Shown: one piece after another, positions 1-9,010 of the stretch | How positions within the stretch are numbered: the stretch's first letter is position 1 | Layout of the letters: every line of letters starts with the position of its first letter | Source of the DNA: Candidatus Pelagibacter communis | GTDB lineage: Bacteria; Pseudomonadota; Alphaproteobacteria; Pelagibacterales; Pelagibacteraceae | Direction of reading: 5' to 3' | Assembly (NCBI RefSeq): GCF_001180105.1 | Contig: NZ_CVSO01000002.1 | Span: 124,001 to 188,000, forward strand | DNA length: 64,000 bases | Made by a program: the position numbers and the translations under genes | The notes under the pieces: model-generated | Told to the model about the DNA's origin: nothing | The model's database searches: none | What the model saw: only the letters and a program-made list of their open reading frames with translations

Positions 1-1
1 T

Positions 2-94
2 GCTGCAGCAGGTCATCCAAACAGTATATTCAAGATAAATTTTTCAAAATTAAAAGATATTACAAAAGGAAGGATTGAAGACATTACTGAATGA
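2..94 (+). CDS. C-terminal end of an unidentified protein (partial, cut by window edge)
   Basis: Only the last 30 codons are present, in the frame starting at base 2 and ending with TGA at 92-94. The final residues are GRIEDITE. The stop overlaps the ATG of the next gene in an ATGA arrangement, the usual sign of translational coupling in this genome, which supports this as a genuine gene end. Too little is visible to name a family. It is probably in one operon with the following exporter. Confidence 0.55.
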   Translation, partial: AAAGHPNSIFKINFSKLKDITKGRIEDITE

Positions 95-996
95 GACAAC
101 CTACTTTATCAGATTATTCATTGTTGGTTTTTCTAGCAATTGTCTGGGCCTCTGCTTTTTTTAATATCAAATTAGCCACGGACTCGTTCGGTCCTATAAC
201 CATTGCATTTATAAGAGTTTTTTTGGGATCTCTCCCTTTAATCATTTTATGCTTTTACAAAAATATAAAAATTGAAGTTTTCTCGAAAGACTGGCCCTGG
301 TTTGCAGCAATAGGTTTTGTTAATTTAGTTTTCCCTTTTTTCTTAATTGCTTATGGGGTTAAAAACGTTCAAAGCAATCTGGCCGCAATATTAATGTCTA
401 CCTCTCCCTTGACGTCGACTTTACTTGCACATTTTTTTATCAAGAAAGAAAAAATTAACTTGCTCAAAGTTATAGGAGTTTCTATTGGTTTTGCAGGCAT
501 AGTGTATCTGTTTTCTGACAACTTCTTGATTAATGAAAACAATCTATTTTCAGCACTATGTATTTTGCTAGGATCTTTAGGATACGTTATTGGTGGAATA
601 CTAACTTTAAAAATAAGTCATAAAAAAAATGAAAATGTCACCGCATCTATCTTAATTTGGGCAACAATAATTTTATTACCAATATGTTTTTATTTTGAAA
701 AACCATGGAACTATGATCCATCATTGACATCAGTAATTTCAATTACGTATTTAGGAATTATAGCTACGGGCTTAGCTTGGGTTTTAAGATTTAAAATTTT
801 AAAAGATAATGGTTTGGTTTTTCAGTCACAGGTCGCTTATTTAATACCTATTTTTGGAGTTATGTTAGGTTACATATTTTTAAATGAAATTATCACATTC
901 AAAGTAATAGTTGCTTTATTTGCAATAGTAATTGGAATTTATTTTGTTAAAAAGTCTACTCAATCAAAAAAAATTTTGAACCAATTCAAAATTTGA
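91..996 (+). CDS. EamA/DMT-superfamily transporter
   Basis: A 301-residue integral membrane protein of the drug/metabolite transporter family, with two EamA repeats (about residues 8-140 and 150-292) and roughly ten hydrophobic helices. An early WASAF motif and a GFAGIVY stretch at the end of repeat one are typical of EamA proteins. Members export small metabolites, amino acids or drugs; the substrate cannot be read from sequence. The ATG overlaps the TGA of the upstream gene (ATGA), which fixes the start. A second EamA gene follows 130 bases later, so the two may be functional partners or paralogues. Confidence 0.88.
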   Translation: MRQPTLSDYSLLVFLAIVWASAFFNIKLATDSFGPITIAFIRVFLGSLPLIILCFYKNIKIEVFSKDWPWFAAIGFVNLVFPFFLIAYGVKNVQSNLAAILMSTSPLTSTLLAHFFIKKEKINLLKVIGVSIGFAGIVYLFSDNFLINENNLFSALCILLGSLGYVIGGILTLKISHKKNENVTASILIWATIILLPICFYFEKPWNYDPSLTSVISITYLGIIATGLAWVLRFKILKDNGLVFQSQVAYLIPIFGVMLGYIFLNEIITFKVIVALFAIVIGIYFVKKSTQSKKILNQFKI

Positions 997-1092
997 ATTT
1001 CAATTAGAAATAGAAGAATTTATGTAAAACATACCAAATGTTGTTATTGATTGATAATTCAATAATATTTTCAACTTTAGGTTTTTCTGTGG

Positions 1093-1104
1093 TTTCACGT
1101 GAAA
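1093..1104. promoter_or_regulatory. parS-like palindrome TTTCACGTGAAA
   Basis: A perfect 12-base inverted repeat in the gap between two exporter genes. It equals the core of the ParB-binding parS consensus TGTTTCACGTGAAACA; the 16-base window matches that consensus at 13 positions, with mismatches only at the edges. Assuming 30% GC, a hand estimate gives about 0.007 chance copies of the 12-mer per 64 kb. No par genes are in this window, so it could instead be an operator for the gene starting at 1127. Confidence 0.45.
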
Positions 1105-1126
1105 ATCATATAGGTTCACCAGACAA

Positions 1127-1978
1127 ATGAATAAATTTTTACCTCTTATCTTTATTTTATTATGGTCTTCAGCTTTTGTTACTACAAAGCCAATAGTAGA
1201 TAACAGTGATCCTTTTGCAGCTTTGGCATTTAGATTTTTTATAGTTGCTATTGGTTTTTTTATTTACTGTGTTTACAAAAACTTGTCGTTGAAACTAAAT
1301 AATAGGGACTTCGTTCAGTCTTTTTCAAGTGGAATTCTATTTCATGGAGTTTATTTAGGAGGTGTTTTTTTTTCCATTTCAAAGGGTATACCAACTGGCA
1401 TAACTGCACTTATTGTAACAATGCAACCGATCTTAACAAATGCTTTAGCAGGGCCCTTTCTTAGAGAAAACGTTGGTTGGAAACAATGGTTAGGTGTAGC
1501 ATTGGGCTTTATTGGTTCAGCATTAGTTTTAGGAATAGACATAGGAGGAACTTTGCCAACCATCGGAATTATTGCTTCATTCATTGCTTTAATATCCATT
1601 ACAACTGCTACCCTTTTCCAAAAAAAGTTTAGTGGCAATATCCCTTTACCTGTTAGCAACACTTACCAGGCTGCAGGAGGGTGTTTTTTTCATTTAATAA
1701 TAATCCTATTTTTCGTAGATCCGTTTATTGAATTCAATTCAAGTTTTTTAATAGCAATGGGTCATCAAATTTTTCTTGTATCTTTTGGGGCATTCACAAT
1801 ATTGATGTTTCTAATCAAAAATAATTCAGCAAGTAAAACAGTAACAGTATTCTTTTTAATACCTGCAACATCTGCTTTAATTGCTTGGATATTTTTAAAT
1901 GAACAATTATCTTTAATTGACATATTAGGTTTTATTGTTGCATCACTTGGGGTTTTTATCGCAACAAGAAAATCTTAA
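1127..1978 (+). CDS. EamA/DMT-superfamily transporter
   Basis: A 283-residue membrane protein with two EamA repeats and about ten membrane spans. The N-terminus carries the family-typical LLWSSAFVTTKPIV motif, and the last helix ends in SLGVFIATRKS. It probably effluxes a small metabolite; no substrate is indicated. It is distinct in sequence from the EamA gene upstream and has its own 130-base leader containing the parS-like palindrome. The ATG at 1127 begins directly with the first transmembrane helix, as expected for the family. Confidence 0.88.
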   Translation: MNKFLPLIFILLWSSAFVTTKPIVDNSDPFAALAFRFFIVAIGFFIYCVYKNLSLKLNNRDFVQSFSSGILFHGVYLGGVFFSISKGIPTGITALIVTMQPILTNALAGPFLRENVGWKQWLGVALGFIGSALVLGIDIGGTLPTIGIIASFIALISITTATLFQKKFSGNIPLPVSNTYQAAGGCFFHLIIILFFVDPFIEFNSSFLIAMGHQIFLVSFGAFTILMFLIKNNSASKTVTVFFLIPATSALIAWIFLNEQLSLIDILGFIVASLGVFIATRKS

Positions 1979-2078
1979 ATCATTCAAATTATTGAAAAAA
2001 AACATTTCAACCAAAAATTGAAATATATTTTGCGCATTTACATCATGTCCAAAAAGGGCTTAAATTGAATTTATACAA

Positions 2079-3791
2079 ATGGCTAAGAAGAAAAAAAAAG
2101 CTGTTAAAAAAAGAGGAAAGAAAACAAAAAAGTCGATTAAGAAAAGATCAAAAACTTTTAAAAAAGCGACTAGAAAACTTTCTAAAAAAGTAAACAGAAA
2201 AAAAATTCTTAAGCCAAAACTCAAAAAACGTAAAACAAATGGAGGAAAAATGAGTGCAGAGATGAAAGTGTCTTCTGTTCTAGATACCTCTCATTTGAAG
2301 GTTAAATTTCCGTTCAAAGCAAAATACGGAAACTACATTAATGGAAAATTTGTAGAGCCTAAATCTGGAAAGTATTTTGATAATACTTCTCCGATCTCAA
2401 ATGAAGTTATCTGTTCAGTTGCGCGATCTAACGAGAAAGACGTGGATGCAGCATTAGATGCAGCTCACGCAGCTTTCCCAACTTGGGGAAAGACATCAAT
2501 CACTGAAAGATCAAACATTCTATTAAAAATAGCAGATGTATTAGAAAAAAATCTAAATACATTAGCAGTAGCAGAATGTTTAGATAACGGTAAGCCAATC
2601 AGAGAATGTATGGCTGCTGACTTACCTCTTGTAATAGATCACTGGAGATATTTTGCAGGAGTAATAAGAGCAGAAGAAGGTTCAGTTGCTGAAATCAGTA
2701 ACGGTGAATACTCTTATCATATTCCTGAGCCACTTGGTGTAGTTGGTCAAATTATACCTTGGAACTTTCCATTACTAATGGCAACTTGGAAGCTTGCTCC
2801 GGCATTAGCTGCTGGTAACTGTGTGGTATTGAAACCTGCAGAGCAAACTCCAGCGTCTATCATGGTAATGATGGAGTTAATTGGTGATCTTTTACCAAAA
2901 GGTGTTGTTAACATTGTAAGCGGTTATGGTTTAGAAGCTGGTAAGCCTTTAGCATCTTCTAAGAGAATAAGAAAAATTGCTTTCACTGGAGAAACAACAA
3001 CTGGTAGATTGATTATGCAATATGCATCACAAAACTTAATTCCAATAACTTTAGAATTAGGTGGTAAATCTCCAAACATTTTCTTCGAAGACGTCATGGA
3101 AAAAAACGATGACTTCTTTGACAAGTGTTTAGAGGGTTTTGCAATGTTTACATTAAACCAAGGAGAAGTTTGTACTTGTCCAAGTAGAGTACTAGTTCAA
3201 GAGTCTATCTATGACAAATTCATGGAAAAAGCTATTGCTAGAACTAAAGCTGTAAAACAAGACAATCCTTTAAAAATGGAGACAATGATTGGTGCGCAAG
3301 CTTCATTAGAACAAATGGAAAAAATCAAATCTTATCTTGATTTAGGTAAGAAAGAGGGTGCCAAAGTTCTATGTGGAGGAAATGTTGCAAAAATCAATAG
3401 TGGTTTAGAAAAAGGAAACTACATTGAGCCAACTATTTTCGAAGGTAAAAATAATATGAGAATATTCCAAGAAGAAATTTTTGGACCAGTTGTTTCTGTA
3501 ACTAAATTTAAAGATGAGAAAGAAGCATTAGAAATTGCTAATGACACTCTTTATGGTTTAGGTGCAGGAGTATGGACTAGAAATGGAAATCTTGCGTTTA
3601 GAATGGGTAGAGAAATTCAAGCTGGTAGAGTTTGGACAAATTGTTATCATGCTTATCCTGCTCATGCTGCTTTCGGTGGATATAAACAATCTGGTATCGG
3701 AAGAGAAACTCATAAAATGATGCTTAACCACTACAGACAAGTGAAGAACTTACACGTGTCTTACAGTGAAAAGAAATTAGGCTTCTTTTAA
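2079..3791 (+). CDS. Aldehyde dehydrogenase, AcoD/ExaC type, with possible Lys-rich N-terminal extension
   Basis: NAD-dependent aldehyde dehydrogenase that oxidises acetaldehyde-like aldehydes to acids. Counted from 2079, the general base is E326 (LELGGKSPN) and the nucleophile C365 (GEVCTCPSR); the E-to-C spacing has the small insertion seen in the AcoD/ExaC group. The DUF779 gene that usually accompanies this group follows. The first 57 residues are odd: 32 are Lys or Arg. An internal ATG at 2250 has a strong Shine-Dalgarno (GGAGG, 2241-2245) and gives 513 residues, close to the family's usual length, while the ATG at 2079 has none. The true start may therefore be 2250, with the basic stretch either a rarely used extension or untranslated. 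Confidence 0.9.
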   Translation: MAKKKKKAVKKRGKKTKKSIKKRSKTFKKATRKLSKKVNRKKILKPKLKKRKTNGGKMSAEMKVSSVLDTSHLKVKFPFKAKYGNYINGKFVEPKSGKYFDNTSPISNEVICSVARSNEKDVDAALDAAHAAFPTWGKTSITERSNILLKIADVLEKNLNTLAVAECLDNGKPIRECMAADLPLVIDHWRYFAGVIRAEEGSVAEISNGEYSYHIPEPLGVVGQIIPWNFPLLMATWKLAPALAAGNCVVLKPAEQTPASIMVMMELIGDLLPKGVVNIVSGYGLEAGKPLASSKRIRKIAFTGETTTGRLIMQYASQNLIPITLELGGKSPNIFFEDVMEKNDDFFDKCLEGFAMFTLNQGEVCTCPSRVLVQESIYDKFMEKAIARTKAVKQDNPLKMETMIGAQASLEQMEKIKSYLDLGKKEGAKVLCGGNVAKINSGLEKGNYIEPTIFEGKNNMRIFQEEIFGPVVSVTKFKDEKEALEIANDTLYGLGAGVWTRNGNLAFRMGREIQAGRVWTNCYHAYPAHAAFGGYKQSGIGRETHKMMLNHYRQVKNLHVSYSEKKLGFF

Positions 3792-3810
3792 AAGATAATT
3801 AATATATAAT

Positions 3811-3832
3811 GGCCCGTGAGAAATCACGGGCC
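3811..3832 (+). terminator. GC-rich stem-loop between aldehyde dehydrogenase and DUF779 gene
   Basis: A perfect 9-base-pair stem (GGCCCGTGA, 3811-3819, with TCACGGGCC, 3824-3832) closed by a GAAA tetraloop, very GC-rich for this genome. It lies 19 bases after the upstream stop and 8 bases before the next ATG. The downstream T-run is poor (gtatattt), so it may be a partial terminator or an mRNA-stabilising/processing hairpin rather than a full terminator. Confidence 0.7.
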
Positions 3833-3840
3833 GTATATTT

Positions 3841-4191
3841 ATGAAAGTAAAAGCAACAGAATCAGCATTAAAACTAATTGAAGATATTAAAGCTCAACAC
3901 GGTGAGGAGCTTTTATTTCATCAATCGGGTGGATGTTGCGATGGAAGTGCTCCAATGTGCTATCCTAAAAAAGAGTACATGGTTGGAAACAGCGATGTTA
4001 AGTTAGGAGAAATAGGTGGAGTTCCTTTTTATATGAATGATGACCAATATGAAAAGTGGAAACATACTGATTTAACTATTGATGCAGTAAATGGTATTGG
4101 CGGGATGTTCTCTTTAGATAACGGAACAGGTCGCAGATTTCTGACTAAATCAGAAATCTGCTTAGTCGTTGATAACGACAAAAAAAATTAA
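3841..4191 (+). CDS. DUF779 domain protein (aldehyde dehydrogenase partner)
   Basis: A 116-residue soluble protein matching DUF779 over its whole length: a HQSGGCCDGSAPMC segment near residues 27-40 with three cysteines, then GEIGGVPFYM and WKHT, ending in a GMFSLDNGTGRRFLT stretch. DUF779 proteins are habitually encoded beside AcoD/ExaC-type aldehyde dehydrogenases, as here, but their biochemical role is not established. The clustered cysteines suggest metal or redox function, which is inference. Its start lies 8 bases after a strong hairpin that could reduce its expression relative to the dehydrogenase. Confidence 0.9.
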   Translation: MKVKATESALKLIEDIKAQHGEELLFHQSGGCCDGSAPMCYPKKEYMVGNSDVKLGEIGGVPFYMNDDQYEKWKHTDLTIDAVNGIGGMFSLDNGTGRRFLTKSEICLVVDNDKKN

Positions 4192-4199
4192 ATAATCTT

Positions 4200-4517
4200 T
4201 TATTGTCCTGGGGCTTTGTAACCAATTTTACCTGCTTTAGCAGTAGCTTTTGAAAAATCAATAGCCTCAAGTATTGTTAAATTTTTAACAGCACCTGATC
4301 CTTCTACAACAAGTTTTATCGCAGCAAAATCATCAAAAGATGAAAGTTCTGCAACAACTACAAAATCATAAGATCCTCTAACAATGTCCATACTATGCAT
4401 TGTTCCACCCATAGCTTTTGTTAATTGTTCTACAACTGCTTTTCTGTCAGTTCCTGGATCTTTCAAAAATCCTTGAAAAGCTTTTTCAGTGTAGTTACCC
4501 ATTATATACGCTTTCAT
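4200..4517 (-). CDS. GYD domain protein
   Basis: A 105-residue protein with a full GYD domain (about residues 3-93): YIMGNYTEKAF at the start, a G-x-YDFVVVAE strand in the middle, and KNLTILEA near the end, consistent with a small ferredoxin-like alpha/beta fold. The molecular role of the family is unknown; members are often near metabolic oxidoreductases. A clear Shine-Dalgarno (AAGGAG, complement of 4524-4529) precedes the ATG. It is divergent from the aldehyde dehydrogenase at 4621, and the 103-base gap must carry both promoters. Confidence 0.85.
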   Translation of the reverse strand: MKAYIMGNYTEKAFQGFLKDPGTDRKAVVEQLTKAMGGTMHSMDIVRGSYDFVVVAELSSFDDFAAIKLVVEGSGAVKNLTILEAIDFSKATAKAGKIGYKAPGQ

Positions 4518-4620
4518 ATTTTACTCCTTATATTTAGGTTTATAGTATCGAGTTTATGGGTTTTGTTGATATGATTTATTTGCACACTAGACACTTTAAA
4601 AGGTCATGTTAGATTAAATT

Positions 4621-6063
4621 ATGTACGAAAAATATGGTCAATTCATAGATGGTAAGTGGCACAAATCATCTACAGGCGAAACTTATGAAGTTATCAATCC
4701 AGCAAATGAGGAAGTTATTGGTAAAGCATCTAAAGCTTCATCTGAGGATGTTGATAAAGCTTTGTTGTCTGCTCAAAAAGGATTAGAGGTTTGGAAAAAA
4801 ACACCACCATGGCAACGTGCTTATATTTTAAGAAGAATTGCTGACAAGATGAGAGAAAAGCAAGACATACTTGCTAAATGGATGACTCTTGAAGTTGGAA
4901 AACCGTTTGCAGAAGCAAAGGGTGAAGTTAATGGCGCTGCAGATATTTATGAATGGAATGCAGAGGAGACAAAAAGAATTTATGGTCAAACAGTTGAAAG
5001 TAGATTTGAAGATACTAGAGTTCATGTTTACTACCAACCCGTTGGGGTAGTAGCAGCACTAGTTCCATGGAATTTTCCACTAGTTTTATCTGCTAGAAAA
5101 ATTTCTACAGCATTAGCAGCCGGCTGTTCAGTAATTGTTAAACCAGATGTCATAACTCCTGGAGTTGTTATGGAACAAGTTGAAATTTGTAGAGAATGTG
5201 GGGTTCCTCCAGGTGTTGTAAATTTATTATCAGGGGACCCTCCAAGTATCGCCCAACAATTAATTGCCTCTGATATAGTTAAAAAGATTTCAATTACAGG
5301 ATCTTCAAGAGTTGGTAAGTTAATTTTAAAACAGGCAGCAGATAAAGTTCAAAGAGTTACAATGGAATTAAGTGGTCACTCTCCATTTATAGTTTTTGAT
5401 GATGCAGACATTAAAAAAGCAACCGACATGGCAATAGCTGCAAAGTTTAGAAACAATGGCCAAGTTTGTATTTCACCCAATAGATTTTACATTCAAGAAA
5501 ATAAAAAAGATGAATTTGTTAACTTGTTTGTAGAAAAAACTAAGAAATTAAAAATTGGTGACGGTATGGATCCTTCAGTACAACTTGGACCTTTAACAAC
5601 TAAAAAAAGATTAAATGAAATTGAAGAATTAGTTGAGACAACAAAAAAAGAGGGTGCAAAAGTTTTATTAGGCGGGAAAAGACCATCAGGTTTTAACAAA
5701 GGTTATTTTTATGAACCTACAGTTTTTGATAATGTTAAAGATGATTTTACAATTATGAAAGTAGAACCGTTTGGACCTTTGGTTCCGATGTTATCATTTA
5801 AAAGTTTCGATGAAGTAATTGAAAGAGCTAATAATCATGAATTAGGATTATCAAGTTATATTTGTACCAACTCTATGGAAAAAGCACATAGAGCTTCAGA
5901 GTTGATGGAAACCGGAACAGTGGCAGTCAATACACCTTTAGTAGCTTTAGCAGAAGCACCTTTTGGAGGTATCAAACAAGCAGGATACGGAAGGGAAGGT
6001 GGTTCTATGGCCATAAAAGATTATCTCAATGTTAAGTATACTCACCTTGGTTTAAAAGGTTGA
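4621..6063 (+). CDS. NAD(P)-dependent aldehyde dehydrogenase
   Basis: A 480-residue class 3-type aldehyde dehydrogenase. The cofactor-binding segment VPWNFPLVLSARK lies near residue 145, the general base is E249 (MELSGHSP) and the nucleophile C283 (NNGQVCISPNR), with the canonical 34-residue spacing. The C-terminal PFGGIKQAGYGREGG motif is intact. It most resembles succinate-semialdehyde/betaine-aldehyde dehydrogenases, but the substrate cannot be fixed from sequence. Unlike the dehydrogenase at 2.1-3.8 kb it has no N-terminal extension and no DUF779 neighbour. CcdA follows after 5 bases, so the two are probably co-transcribed despite unrelated roles. Confidence 0.9.
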   Translation: MYEKYGQFIDGKWHKSSTGETYEVINPANEEVIGKASKASSEDVDKALLSAQKGLEVWKKTPPWQRAYILRRIADKMREKQDILAKWMTLEVGKPFAEAKGEVNGAADIYEWNAEETKRIYGQTVESRFEDTRVHVYYQPVGVVAALVPWNFPLVLSARKISTALAAGCSVIVKPDVITPGVVMEQVEICRECGVPPGVVNLLSGDPPSIAQQLIASDIVKKISITGSSRVGKLILKQAADKVQRVTMELSGHSPFIVFDDADIKKATDMAIAAKFRNNGQVCISPNRFYIQENKKDEFVNLFVEKTKKLKIGDGMDPSVQLGPLTTKKRLNEIEELVETTKKEGAKVLLGGKRPSGFNKGYFYEPTVFDNVKDDFTIMKVEPFGPLVPMLSFKSFDEVIERANNHELGLSSYICTNSMEKAHRASELMETGTVAVNTPLVALAEAPFGGIKQAGYGREGGSMAIKDYLNVKYTHLGLKG

Positions 6064-6068
6064 TCTAA

Positions 6069-6776
6069 ATGACAGAATTAATTTTGGCTTTAGGTGCAGG
6101 CCTTCTAAGTTTTTTATCCCCATGTGTTTTACCTTTAATACCTGGGTATATATCTTATGTATCGGGAAAATCTTTAAATGAACTACTTGAGGAAAAAAAG
6201 GTAAATATAATACCAATAGTTCTCTTTACAGTTGGCTTCTCTTTAATTTTTATTGCATTTGGTGCAACTAGTTCTCTAATAGGAAAAATTTTGTTAAATA
6301 ATTCAATAGAGTTAAGAATATTTTCTGGTTTAGTTATTATCTTTTTCTCTCTTCAAATAATTGGAATAATAAACTTAAACTTCCTGAACTTTGAGAAAAG
6401 ATTTCAAACACAAAAAAGCGCTAATATTTTTAGTTCTGTTTTAGTTGGAATGGCTTTTGGTTTTGGCTGGACTCCATGTATTGGACCTATATTGGGTTCC
6501 ATACTAGCTCTTGCAGCTGTTGAACAAACATTATTAAAAGCAGTATTATTATTGTTATTTTATTCATTAGGGCTGGCGATCCCATTTATTTTATCTGGTT
6601 TCTTGATACAAAAATTTATGCTTGTTTCAAAAAACCTAAAAAGAAATATCAATATTATTTCAAAAACTGGTGGATTTATTTTATTGGTAACGGGTATTTT
6701 AATACTTACAAATCAACTTCAGGCAGTGGGTTTTTATTTATTGAAATCTTTACCTTTTTTACAAAATCTTGGTTAA
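6069..6776 (+). CDS. ccdA: CcdA-type cytochrome c biogenesis / thiol transporter
   Basis: A 235-residue protein with about six membrane helices that moves reducing equivalents across the inner membrane for cytochrome c maturation and periplasmic disulfide reduction. The two redox cysteines are in the expected motifs: C19 in LSPCVLPLIPGYISYVSG and C137 in GFGWTPCIGPILGS. Length fits stand-alone CcdA rather than full DsbD. It starts 5 bases after the aldehyde dehydrogenase stop and is followed after 30 bases by a methyltransferase gene in the same direction. Confidence 0.9.
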   Translation: MTELILALGAGLLSFLSPCVLPLIPGYISYVSGKSLNELLEEKKVNIIPIVLFTVGFSLIFIAFGATSSLIGKILLNNSIELRIFSGLVIIFFSLQIIGIINLNFLNFEKRFQTQKSANIFSSVLVGMAFGFGWTPCIGPILGSILALAAVEQTLLKAVLLLLFYSLGLAIPFILSGFLIQKFMLVSKNLKRNINIISKTGGFILLVTGILILTNQLQAVGFYLLKSLPFLQNLG

Positions 6777-6806
6777 AAAAATCTTCTTTTTTGGTATAAT
6801 TAAAAT

Positions 6807-7826
6807 ATGTCATTAAGTTATTTAATAAATCAATCTAGTAAGTTTATCTGGTACTCTGCGCACTACATCATTTCTTTTAAGTATGCGACACCTATAAAAA
6901 TAGATAAGTCTAATCCACCTCCATTTTATGGAAAGATGCCATCAGGTAAAAAACTATTTTTTGAAATGATGAAGCTTTTAAATGAAGAAAGAAAACTAAT
7001 TAATTCAAAATTCTATAAAATACCAAAGACAGAATTAAAAGATTTAATAAATACAGCCAAAGGGAGTTTTGACTTTTTTCTTGATTTACCAAAAATTGAT
7101 AAAAGAAGAACATCAGGAAAATTCTCTGAAGTCAAAACGAATAAAGATTTACCAAAATATTTCTTAAGAAATTTCCATTACCAAACTGATGGATATTTAA
7201 GTGAAAAATCTGCAAGATTGTATGAGTTTCAAGTCGAGACTTTATTTTCAGGGTGCGCTGCAACAATGCGAAGATTTTCAATGATCCCCTTAATTAAATT
7301 CATAAAAGATGAAAATTTGCCAAGGACAAAGTTGTTGGATATTGGTACTGGCACAGGAGATATAATTGAAACATATAAATTAAATACTAAAAATTTAGAG
7401 GTCACTTGTTCTGACTTATCTGAAGAATATTTAAATGTTGCTAAAGAAAAATTAAAGAAATTCTCAGATATAAACTTTGTAAATTGCAAAGGGGAAGAGC
7501 TTCCATTTGATGAGAAGTCTTATGACATTGTTACTTCTACCTACGTTTTTCATGAGGTTCCCTCTGCTATTAGAAAAAAAATTTTTAGTGAAATTTCAAG
7601 AGTTTTAAGAAAAGGAGGGATTTTTATTTTAACAGATTCTTTACAAATGGATGATAATCCAATTTTAAATCCGCTATTAGAATTTTTTCCTTATTCGACA
7701 CACGAACCTTATTATCCTAAATATATAAGAGAAGATCTTGCTAACGTTGCTAGACAAAGTGGACTAGAACTTTTTTACTCTAAGAATGCTTATCTTTCAA
7801 AAAGCTTAGCTTTCAAAAAAATCTAA
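6807..7826 (+). CDS. Class I SAM-dependent methyltransferase
   Basis: A 339-residue protein whose C-terminal half is a Methyltransf_11-type Rossmann fold: motif I LLDIGTGTGD at about 176-185, an acidic end to strand 2 (TCSDLSEEY), ELPFDEKSYDIVTSTYVFHE, and a VLRKGGIFILTDS strand. The first about 160 residues are less recognisable and may bind substrate. The substrate is unknown; the arrangement resembles methyltransferases acting on lipids or quinones. Its stop at 7824-7826 abuts the stop of the minus-strand oxygenase gene with no spacer, so no independent terminator separates the convergent pair. Confidence 0.82.
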   Translation: MSLSYLINQSSKFIWYSAHYIISFKYATPIKIDKSNPPPFYGKMPSGKKLFFEMMKLLNEERKLINSKFYKIPKTELKDLINTAKGSFDFFLDLPKIDKRRTSGKFSEVKTNKDLPKYFLRNFHYQTDGYLSEKSARLYEFQVETLFSGCAATMRRFSMIPLIKFIKDENLPRTKLLDIGTGTGDIIETYKLNTKNLEVTCSDLSEEYLNVAKEKLKKFSDINFVNCKGEELPFDEKSYDIVTSTYVFHEVPSAIRKKIFSEISRVLRKGGIFILTDSLQMDDNPILNPLLEFFPYSTHEPYYPKYIREDLANVARQSGLELFYSKNAYLSKSLAFKKI

Positions 7827-8942
7827 TTAACTAAATTTTCTTAGTAAGTGTCTCAGTTTACCTTCTGAAGAGTCATAATCTATATAACAACCTTGTAAAA
7901 ATCTACTACCCTCATTAGGATTAAATTCTGTTCTACCGTGAAGTAATCTATAATTATCCATCATCAGCAAGTCACCTGGATTTAACTTGAATTTTATTAA
8001 AAATTTATCTGAGTTATAAATTTCTGAAATTTTATTTCTTGCTTTATAATATAAGTCTAGCCTATCTTTTTCTAAGGCTGGAACAAAATCTAGTCTGGTA
8101 CTAAATCTTACTTGTTTAACTCGTTTATTTTGATCTAATTCAATAAGTTCTCCATAATTTTCTAAAACAACATTTTTATCTGCAAATCTAAATTTGACTT
8201 TTACCTCAGTTAGTATTTTAAAAAATTCAGGAAATTCTTTTTTTAAATTTTCTGCTACTGCAAATCCATCGACAAGAGTGGAAAATCCACCTTTAACCTC
8301 ATTTTCAATACAATGTAGTAACTGGATGTTGGGAACTGGTTTTCTGTAAGGATTGTCAGTATGAGGCGAAAGAGGAAGGGGCGTATAAGCTAAATCATTT
8401 GGATTTGGTTTTGACTTAACATTAAAGTATTCACCAAAATTTGTTCTTCTAATGCTACCAATTGAATTAGCAAAATTTACAATAAAATTATCTTTAGTTG
8501 GAACATTTGAAATAATAATAAAACCATTTTTATAGAATGATTTTAAAAGCTCAAGCATCTCACCGCTTTCTAAAAAATTATCATTATATTTAAAATTCTT
8601 TATATTCTTTAGATCAGAATTCCAAAGCGTTGGCTGCATTAATTTATCTAATTCCTCATCTGAAGAAAACTCTTTTTCAATTTTTTTAATGTCGAATTTA
8701 GACTTTACTCCATCACTAAACTCGAGATTTAAAAGATCATTATCAATTTTAACATCTTTAATTGTTATATTTTTTAGAAATGAAGGATCAAATAATCTTT
8801 GTTCTGTATTAGCATCTAGATGTTCTTTTTCAGACACTCTTTCTCTTAACCAAATAGGATGCAATTCTTTCTTTTCTGATCCTAGAAACACAAATATTTT
8901 GTTATTCTTTTCTAATTGTATTTTCATATCTACAATCAACAT
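7827..8942 (-). CDS. Fe(II)/2-oxoglutarate oxygenase, gamma-butyrobetaine hydroxylase/TauD family
   Basis: A 371-residue non-haem iron oxygenase. The N-terminal part has the LHPIWLRERV and RLFDPSFL features of gamma-butyrobetaine and trimethyllysine hydroxylases; the catalytic domain carries the iron triad H194-x-D196 (SPHTDNPYR) and H335 (RLLHGRTEF), with R347 placed to bind 2-oxoglutarate. The likely substrate is a trimethylammonium compound such as gamma-butyrobetaine, which is inference from the family; TauD-like sulfonate or other amine oxygenation is an alternative. The start at 8942 has a weak GGTG upstream; the Met at residue 6 is a possible alternative. Confidence 0.82.
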   Translation of the reverse strand: MLIVDMKIQLEKNNKIFVFLGSEKKELHPIWLRERVSEKEHLDANTEQRLFDPSFLKNITIKDVKIDNDLLNLEFSDGVKSKFDIKKIEKEFSSDEELDKLMQPTLWNSDLKNIKNFKYNDNFLESGEMLELLKSFYKNGFIIISNVPTKDNFIVNFANSIGSIRRTNFGEYFNVKSKPNPNDLAYTPLPLSPHTDNPYRKPVPNIQLLHCIENEVKGGFSTLVDGFAVAENLKKEFPEFFKILTEVKVKFRFADKNVVLENYGELIELDQNKRVKQVRFSTRLDFVPALEKDRLDLYYKARNKISEIYNSDKFLIKFKLNPGDLLMMDNYRLLHGRTEFNPNEGSRFLQGCYIDYDSSEGKLRHLLRKFS

Positions 8943-9010
8943 TTCACCAAAAAATAGCTTTAATCAAGCAAAATTAAATAGTAATAAGATCTCAAGATAA
9001 ATCAAAACAA

